Assembly (NCBI GenBank): GCA_017795005.1
Contig: CP051242.1
Location: forward strand, 3,402,119 to 3,466,118
Direction: 5' to 3'
Length of the DNA: 64,000 nucleotides
Origin: Balneolaceae bacterium
GTDB lineage: Bacteria; Bacteroidota; Rhodothermia; Balneolales; Balneolaceae
Position numbers and translations under genes: made by a program
The notes under the pieces: generated by a model
Seen by the model: only the letters and a program-made list of their open reading frames with translations
Told to the model about the DNA's origin: nothing
Databases searched by the model: none
In this document: positions 58,223 to 64,000 of the stretch, piece by piece
Numbering within the stretch: the stretch's first letter is position 1
Layout of the letters: each line of letters begins with the position of its first letter

Positions 58223-58380
58223 AATTACTCCGTAAAGAAATTATTTAAAATTAATTTTTGACTTGATTTTTAATTTTAATTATTCAATATGGTTAATTAA
58301 TTTATGCGTGGAACCGTTTCCCCCAAAATCCTCATTAAGCTTTTTACTGATTCTGCTAAATAAGTAAATAAATATGAGGG

Positions 58381-60096
58381 TTAATCCCAGTTGTTATACA
58401 GATGTTTAATTTCTGCAGTTGTTGAACAAGACAATACGGCTTTGGAAAACCTGCTTAAGTCTTCAAAAGATCTGTTAATGAGAAGTTCCTTCACCTTAGG
58501 TAAATGAGAAGGTGACATACTTAAATCTGTAATTCCCATTCCCAATAGACAGGCTGCTCCGATTTCGTCCCCTGCAAGTTCTCCACAAACACTGATTTCG
58601 ATTTTGTTCTCTTTGGCAGCTTTGTAAGTCATTTTGATGAGCTTCAAAACGGAAGGATGATTTTGTTGGTAAAGTGTACAGATTTGCTCATTGCCCCTAT
58701 CTACAGCCAGGGTATACTGTGTTAAATCATTTGTCCCTATACTAAAAAAGTCGACTTCTTTTGCAAGGTGATCAGCTAATAATGCAGCGCTTGGAACCTC
58801 TATCATTATTCCAAGAGGAATTGAATCATCTACAGTAAGCTTTTCATTAACCAGATCGCTTTTTAATTGAGCAATTTTTTCTTTCACGAGCCGAATTTCT
58901 TCCACCATGCTGATCATTGGCACCAGGATTTTCACTTGACCGGGATATTTCCCCGCGACTTTCAGTATGGACCGAAGCTGCCCCCTAAACATTTCTTCTT
59001 CATCCAGAAGCATTCTTATACCTCGCCATCCCAAAAACGGATTATCTTCATCAGGTGTATGAAAATTAAGTTTATCTCCACCTACATCGAATAACCGAAT
59101 CACTACTGGTCCTTCTGTCTGAGATAAAATTTCCTCATAGAATTTATCCTGCTCTGCTTCACTTTTCTTTGTTATTCCACCATAAAGCAGTGCTTCCGTT
59201 CTTAATAACCCAATCCCTTCTGCACCAAACTCTTTGGCGAGGTTAAGTTCCTGAGTGAATTCTATGTTTGCCCTTAAATGAAACTCAATTCCATCTTTTG
59301 TAAATGAGGGTTTTTTTAGGATGTCTTTGGTTTTGGTTTCTTTTTGAAGACGTCGTATTTCCTTTTTAAACTTATCAAGGGTTTGCTTTTCGGGATCAAG
59401 AATCAGCTCCCCATTTGTTGCGTCCAGAATTGCATGTTTAGATGAAGAAGCAGTGTTTACGGCTTCTTTGGCACTAACAATACACGGAAGATTTAAAGAT
59501 TGGGCGATAATAGCAGCGTGAGAAGTAACACCGCCTTTATCCATAACCAAAGCCTTTACCCCTTTTTCATAAAAAGTTACCAGATCTGTAGGGCTTATTT
59601 CCTTAACAATGAGTATTGCTCCCTTTTCTATTTCCAGTTTTTGCTCATCTTCACATGAAAGATCTATTAATCGATCCCTAATATTTTCAATATCTATAAT
59701 TCTTTGTTGAAATAATTCCGAACCACTTTCCTTCAACCTCTCTATAAATTCATTGAAAACCTTATAAATTGCGAAGTCAACGGAATACTGATCAACTTCA
59801 ATACTGGTATTTACCCGTTTCTCAATCTCTATATCAGAAGCAATATGCTTTTGAGTTTCGAGGATGCTAGCAGTTTTATTATCGAGATTCTCTGTTAAAT
59901 CATCGAGTTCATTTAAAAATTTTTCTTTTGACTTAGCATACCTTTTTAAATGACTTAGAATAGTGTCGGATTTTATCTTCTTTGGCTGGACTTTTCTCTT
60001 TTTCTTATCTAAAACCAGCACAGATCCGATTGCGATACCATTGCTGCCGGACAAACCCTTTATTGATATTTCTCTTCCTGATCGGGTGCTCATCAC
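58381..60096 (-). CDS. ptsI: phosphoenolpyruvate-protein phosphotransferase (PTS enzyme I)
   Basis: Enzyme I takes phosphate from PEP and passes it to HPr. The 571-residue length is normal. The N-terminal phosphohistidine motif GGVTSHAAI has His at about residue 193. The PEP-binding C-terminal barrel has EGIGLLRTEALLYG, IRLFDVGGDK, GWRGIRM, GTNDLTQYTLAVDR and VCGELAGD. A second ATG one codon in is possible. It begins 2 bp after ptsH. No EII permease is seen in the window, so here the pair may have a regulatory role, or the permease lies elsewhere. Confidence 0.95.
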   Translation of the reverse strand: MMSTRSGREISIKGLSGSNGIAIGSVLVLDKKKRKVQPKKIKSDTILSHLKRYAKSKEKFLNELDDLTENLDNKTASILETQKHIASDIEIEKRVNTSIEVDQYSVDFAIYKVFNEFIERLKESGSELFQQRIIDIENIRDRLIDLSCEDEQKLEIEKGAILIVKEISPTDLVTFYEKGVKALVMDKGGVTSHAAIIAQSLNLPCIVSAKEAVNTASSSKHAILDATNGELILDPEKQTLDKFKKEIRRLQKETKTKDILKKPSFTKDGIEFHLRANIEFTQELNLAKEFGAEGIGLLRTEALLYGGITKKSEAEQDKFYEEILSQTEGPVVIRLFDVGGDKLNFHTPDEDNPFLGWRGIRMLLDEEEMFRGQLRSILKVAGKYPGQVKILVPMISMVEEIRLVKEKIAQLKSDLVNEKLTVDDSIPLGIMIEVPSAALLADHLAKEVDFFSIGTNDLTQYTLAVDRGNEQICTLYQQNHPSVLKLIKMTYKAAKENKIEISVCGELAGDEIGAACLLGMGITDLSMSPSHLPKVKELLINRSFEDLSRFSKAVLSCSTTAEIKHLYNNWD

Positions 60097-60098
60097 AA

Positions 60099-60371
60099 CT
60101 ATTCATCAAGCATTCCAAACTTGTTTTCTACAAGTTCTAAAATATTTTTTGATGCCTCTTTTTCATCCGGACCGTCAAACTCAAAAACAAGTTCAGCTCC
60201 TTGTTCAGCGGCGAGTGTCATAACCCCAAGAATACTTTTTCCATTTACCCGATAGCCATACATATGGATGTAAAAGTCTGATTTATACTTACTGGCAAGC
60301 TTAACTAATGCAGCAGAAGGACGGGCATGTAAGCCTGAACTATTTAATATGGTTACTTTCTTTTTGATCAT
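60099..60371 (-). CDS. ptsH: phosphocarrier protein HPr
   Basis: The 90-residue HPr has the active-site His15 in GLHARPS and Ser46 in NGKSILGVMTLA, the site phosphorylated by HPr kinase in species that have one. Presence of Ser46 with flanking K45 and ILGV suggests that control is possible. It is co-transcribed with ptsI (2-bp gap) and divergent from gatC. The 146-bp gap is A/T-rich. Confidence 0.95.
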   Translation of the reverse strand: MIKKKVTILNSSGLHARPSAALVKLASKYKSDFYIHMYGYRVNGKSILGVMTLAAEQGAELVFEFDGPDEKEASKNILELVENKFGMLDE

Positions 60372-60517
60372 GGCTTAATATAGTATTCTTACAGAACGAA
60401 AAATCCAAGAAGTCATTAAAAATAAAAGGTCTTTCCATTAAGAAAATTTTCATAGACAATTACATTAACCTTTAGAGCATTCTTTCTTACCTTTAAGATT
60501 AATTCAAAGTAACAGTT

Positions 60518-60805
60518 ATGTCAGTATCAGAAAAAGAAGTACGCTATGTTGCCAATCTTGCCCGACTACAACTTTCGGAGGAAGAAGTAAAAAACCTTGC
60601 GGGTGACATGAATAAAATTCTTGGATATATGGAGCTTTTAAACGAGCTCGATACTTCGCAAGTTGAACCACTTGAACATGTGATCGAAATGGATAGCCGG
60701 CTTCGGAAAGATGAAGCAAAACCCACTATCTCTCATGAAGAAGCTTTAAAGAATGCACCGGATGCTGATTCTGATTACTTCCGGGTACCAAAAGTCATTG
60801 AATAA
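60518..60805 (+). CDS. gatC: Asp-tRNA(Asn)/Glu-tRNA(Gln) amidotransferase subunit C
   Basis: GatC joins GatA and GatB in the complex that converts Glu-tRNA(Gln) or Asp-tRNA(Asn) to the amide form. The 95-residue length and motifs VRYVANLARLQLSEEE, ILGYMELLNELDTS, VEPLEHV and LRKDEA, as well as the end DSDYFRVPKVIE, fit the family. gatA and gatB are not adjacent here. The next gene starts 7 bp after its stop. Confidence 0.96.
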   Translation: MSVSEKEVRYVANLARLQLSEEEVKNLAGDMNKILGYMELLNELDTSQVEPLEHVIEMDSRLRKDEAKPTISHEEALKNAPDADSDYFRVPKVIE

Positions 60806-60812
60806 TCCTTTT

Positions 60813-63278
60813 ATGTCCCAAACGAACGATTCTCCCGATTTTTTTTACAAACTACCAAGATCACGGCAGCATATTATATCTCTTGCTGTTCTCTTTATAA
60901 TCCCTTTTATACTTTTTTTTGAAACCACATTAGGAGGAAAAGAACTTCAAAGACATGACATTACTCAGTGGCGTGCAAGCGCTGAAAGTGTAATTGAATA
61001 CCGTGAGAAGTTTGACAAAGAACCGTTGTGGGCAAACAATGTTTTTGGGGGTATGCCTGCATATGTAATTTCGTTAAGTCATACGGTACCTCATATAGAT
61101 CGAGTATCTAAATACTTTCATAAGATTTATCCTGCTTTTCAATTTTGGGTGATGCTTTCTGGAATGTATGTATTGCTAATACTCTTAGGGTTTCGCCCGC
61201 TTACTGCTGTGTTAGGAAGTATATTTTATTCTCTAACTACTTATTTCCCGATTATTATTATTGCAGGTCATACATCAAAGTTTTTTGCTCTTAGCCTTTC
61301 TCCCTGGATAATTGCCGGATATTGGATGTTATCGAGGCGTGAAAAAAAATTAATCGGCTTACTTTTGTTTTCTGTATCACTAGCACTCCAATTAAGGGCA
61401 GGTCACCCTCAAATAACCTACTATTTCTTTTACTTGATTGGATTTCTATGGCTCTTTGATTTTCAAAAAGCATTTAAGTTAAAGGAATTAAAAAACTGGG
61501 GAATTTTAACTGGGTTATTAATAATTGGTGTTTTTATTGGGGTAATGGGAAATGCTGAACGCTTGTTAGTTCTTCAGGAATATACTGAATACAGTATGCG
61601 AGGAGGTTCTGCAATACAAGGCACTACAGGACTTGATACCAGCTATGCTTTTGGTTGGTCACAAGGAATCAAAGAAACACTTACACTTCTTATTCCTAAT
61701 CTTTTTGGAGGATCTGGTGGAGACTATTGGGGCCCAAAAACATTTACTAGTGGCCCTCACTACTTAGGGATATTAACTCTTTTATTTTCTCTTATTGCTT
61801 TGTTTAAGGTTAAGAAAAGGGTGTTATATGTATTTTTTGGAACGGGGGTGTTAGCTATACTTTTTTCATGGGGAGGAAATTTCCTGCTTCTTAATGAATT
61901 TGCGTTCAACTATATCCCATTTTTTGACAAGTTCAGAGCTCCAGAAACATGGCTTGTTCTTACATCATTCTGCTTTGCAGTAGTAGCTGCATATGGAATA
62001 GACTGGCTAATGCAATCTAGCATGGAAACAGCTATATCAATAAAATCACTTTACAAACCAATTGGTACAGCCTTTGGAATACTTATTCTTTTATTCCTGT
62101 TTGTGAATTCACAAAACTTTATTAAAGATGGTGAAGTTGACCAGGTGGCCTACCAAATTGCTCAACAAAATCAAGTGAATCCGGAAAATCCACAAGTTCG
62201 GCAGCAAGCGCTCAACTATGTAAACTCAAGATTAGTGCCTGAAAGAGAGGAAAAAGCAAAAGCTGATCTTGTTCGTTTTGCCATTTTCTTAATTATTGGA
62301 ACGGGTATTATTTACCTGGTAGTAAGCTCAAAACTATCCGGCACTTTAGGGCTTATTTGTTTTATTTTGATTAGTACTATTGACTTAATTCGGGTTGATC
62401 AAAGATATATTCCTGAAAATAGTTTTGTTGCCGGAAACATCGACCCGGAAAAATCTATTCTATCTCAAAGAAGAGATTTAGATAATTATATTCAGCAGAA
62501 TATTTTTGAAGATAATGTATATCCATACCGTGTATTCCCGCTTCTTGATAACCCCCTGAGTAATGCAACACCAGCTTATTATTATCCAATTTTGGGCGGG
62601 TATACTGCTGCCAAATTGGGAATTATTCAGGAAGTTTTTTACGCGGAAGGAAATCCAGTATTTGGAGGGCCATTTGGTATTAACCTTGGTTTGCTTGAAA
62701 TGTTGAATTCAAAGTTTATCACCTATAGTGCCGGGTTAAATATTCCCGGACTAACTCCTGTTTTTAATGGAAGGTCTGGAGTTGTATATGAACTCGACAA
62801 TGTACTACCAAAAGCTTTTTTCGTTGATTCTACTGTTTCTGTGGATAATCCGCGAGAAGCTTATGATTATCTATATTCAAATAAAGTTGACTTTTCCAAA
62901 GTGGCAGTTGTTGAAAATTATGCCGCACTTTCAAGTCCAGACAGTTCTTCCAGTGCAATAGTTACTTACTACACTGGTCCTGAAATTACTGTCGAAACTT
63001 CCAGATCTGAACCTGGATTCTTAGTTCTTAGCGAAATCTATTATCCGGCTGGATGGGTGGCTCTTTTGAATGGAGAAGAAATTCCGATTCATAAAACCAA
63101 CTATTTAGTTAGGGGAGTACAAATACCTGAAGGGGATCATACCATAGAGTTTCGATTTGAACCAAACTCTCATAAACTAGGAGTTCTACTTTCGTGGATT
63201 TCGTTGGGAAGTCAATTTTTGATTGCACTTTTCGTAGCCTTTTCATTTTACTCGGAACGCAAGACTGTTGAAAAATAA
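60813..63278 (+). CDS. YfhO-family polytopic membrane protein
   Basis: From the ATG at 60813 the product is 821 residues. An earlier in-frame ATG at 60753 lies inside gatC and is unlikely. It has about 12 hydrophobic segments, the FGGMPAYVISL and AGHTSKFFALSLSPWIIAGY loops of the YfhO family, and a C-terminal soluble domain (FLVLSEIYYPAGWVALLNGEEIP). YfhO-like proteins are thought to act as lipid-linked sugar transferases on cell-wall or membrane glycans, for example in teichoic-acid glycosylation in Gram-positives. In this group the substrate is not known. A glycosyltransferase follows with a 10-bp overlap. Confidence 0.9.
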   Translation: MSQTNDSPDFFYKLPRSRQHIISLAVLFIIPFILFFETTLGGKELQRHDITQWRASAESVIEYREKFDKEPLWANNVFGGMPAYVISLSHTVPHIDRVSKYFHKIYPAFQFWVMLSGMYVLLILLGFRPLTAVLGSIFYSLTTYFPIIIIAGHTSKFFALSLSPWIIAGYWMLSRREKKLIGLLLFSVSLALQLRAGHPQITYYFFYLIGFLWLFDFQKAFKLKELKNWGILTGLLIIGVFIGVMGNAERLLVLQEYTEYSMRGGSAIQGTTGLDTSYAFGWSQGIKETLTLLIPNLFGGSGGDYWGPKTFTSGPHYLGILTLLFSLIALFKVKKRVLYVFFGTGVLAILFSWGGNFLLLNEFAFNYIPFFDKFRAPETWLVLTSFCFAVVAAYGIDWLMQSSMETAISIKSLYKPIGTAFGILILLFLFVNSQNFIKDGEVDQVAYQIAQQNQVNPENPQVRQQALNYVNSRLVPEREEKAKADLVRFAIFLIIGTGIIYLVVSSKLSGTLGLICFILISTIDLIRVDQRYIPENSFVAGNIDPEKSILSQRRDLDNYIQQNIFEDNVYPYRVFPLLDNPLSNATPAYYYPILGGYTAAKLGIIQEVFYAEGNPVFGGPFGINLGLLEMLNSKFITYSAGLNIPGLTPVFNGRSGVVYELDNVLPKAFFVDSTVSVDNPREAYDYLYSNKVDFSKVAVVENYAALSSPDSSSSAIVTYYTGPEITVETSRSEPGFLVLSEIYYPAGWVALLNGEEIPIHKTNYLVRGVQIPEGDHTIEFRFEPNSHKLGVLLSWISLGSQFLIALFVAFSFYSERKTVEK

Positions 63279-64000
63279 GAAAGTTCTCATTATCACTTAT
63301 TACTGGCCTCCAAGCGGAGGTTCAGGAGTACAAAGGTGGGTTAAGTTCACTAAATATCTTCGTCGATTTGGTTGGGAGCCAATTATTTATACCCCATCAA
63401 ATCCCGAAAGGCCAGCAATTGATGAAACACTTTTCCGTGATATACCAGAGGATATAAAAACAATTACAACTCAAATCTGGGAACCTTACTCATTTTATAA
63501 AAAATTTGTTGGCTTAAATAAAGAAGATAAACTAGGGTCCGGTTTAATGAATTCAGGAAATGAAAAATCTTTCCTTCAGAATATTTCAATCTGGATACGT
63601 GGTAATTTCTTTATTCCGGATGCAAGAAAGTTCTGGATTAAACCATCAATAAAATTCCTCCAGAATTATTTACAACACAATGAAATAAATGCTATTATTT
63701 CTACAGGTCCCCCTCATTCTATGCACATGATAGCTCATGGAGTTTCAAAAAAAACTTCGATTCCATGGCTTGCAGATTTCAGGGATCCATGGACAAATAT
63801 TGATTTTTTTGAAGATTTGAATCTTTCTTTTTTCGCAAGAAGAAAACACCACAAGCTTGAAAAGAAAGTGCTGGACCAAGCAGACTCCATAGTTGTTGTA
63901 AGCCCAACTATGAAAACAGAATTTTCAGAGGTAACTCACACACCTATTCGAATCATTACAAATGGATATGACTCTGATGATTTTAATAAAGTTATTGAGT
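63269..64000 (+). CDS. glycosyltransferase, GT4-like (5' part)
   Basis: A TTG at 63269 opens a frame that runs without a stop to the window end (about 244 codons) and overlaps the YfhO-like gene by 10 bp. It begins KKVLIITYYWPPSGGSGVQR, the glycine-rich donor/acceptor loop common at the start of GT4-type enzymes, and carries STGPPHSMHMIA and WLADFRDPWTN. These features are typical of glycosyltransferases for surface polysaccharide in Bacteroidota-like genomes. The C-terminal nucleotide-sugar domain lies beyond the window. The linkage to the YfhO-like gene suggests envelope glycan synthesis. Confidence 0.88.

Overview
The window looks like chromosome from a member of the FCB group, most likely Balneolota or a close relative (Rhodothermota/Bacteroidota). 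Three things point there. Four large exported proteins end in the type IX secretion (T9SS) sorting domain with the QNYPNPFNPST signature. Two minus-strand promoters have the Bacteroidota-type TTG-N20-TAnnTTTG form. Several genes appear to start with TTG. The assignment is inference; no rRNA or other phylogenetic marker was read. There is no phage, transposase, CRISPR array or plasmid function.

Layout. 1-7.5 kb: the 3' part of an ABC-permease/M1-peptidase fusion, recG, and a convergent three-gene block of exported proteins (WG-repeat/TPR protein plus two small paralogues). 7.5-11.3 kb: a propeller-type histidine kinase and its LuxR-type response regulator. 11.4-12 kb: two tiny CxxC-x29-CxxC proteins. 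12-14.9 kb: a TolB-like propeller protein with an HExxH domain. 14.9-18.5 kb: two paralogous exported-TPR / membrane / LuxR-HTH regulators on the minus strand, with a candidate RNA gene between them. 18.8-24.6 kb: a 1678-residue beta-helix/LamG T9SS cargo protein, a 54-residue CxxC protein, a PID-CTERM protein, another CxxC protein and a second copy of the candidate RNA. 24.8-26.6 kb: typA. 26.8-39 kb: a tightly packed plus-strand unit of kinase, response regulator, lone LuxR HTH, S74 tail-fibre-like protein, 2118-residue T9SS protein and lipoprotein. 39-42 kb: a lipoprotein, a YihY-like protein, a YjbQ-like protein and a TM-helix-repeat channel-like protein. 42-51.6 kb: a minus-strand block of FG-GAP T9SS protein, kinase, response regulator and FG-GAP T9SS protein. 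51.7 kb: tRNA-Ser(GCU). 51.9-60.4 kb: an orphan propeller kinase, hpt, tilS, birA, a CBM48-like protein, then ptsI and ptsH. 60.5-64 kb: gatC, a YfhO-like membrane protein and the start of a glycosyltransferase.

How it works together. The window is rich in surface sensing and surface display: four kinases with periplasmic propellers, three response regulators, two membrane-tethered TPR-HTH regulators and four giant T9SS cargos. Kinase genes sit directly next to cargo genes in two blocks (26.8-39 kb and 42-51.6 kb), which suggests local control of surface proteins.

The most unusual part is 11.4-24.8 kb. It holds four members of a tiny protein family with invariant CxxC-x29-CxxC spacing. It holds two full copies and one partial copy of a candidate structured RNA with a base-pair-conserving central hairpin and a terminator. 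It also holds an 11-bp-period direct repeat (YCTACAR-N4-YCTACAR) upstream of both TPR-HTH genes and one CxxC gene. I regard this as the best candidate for an undescribed regulatory system here.
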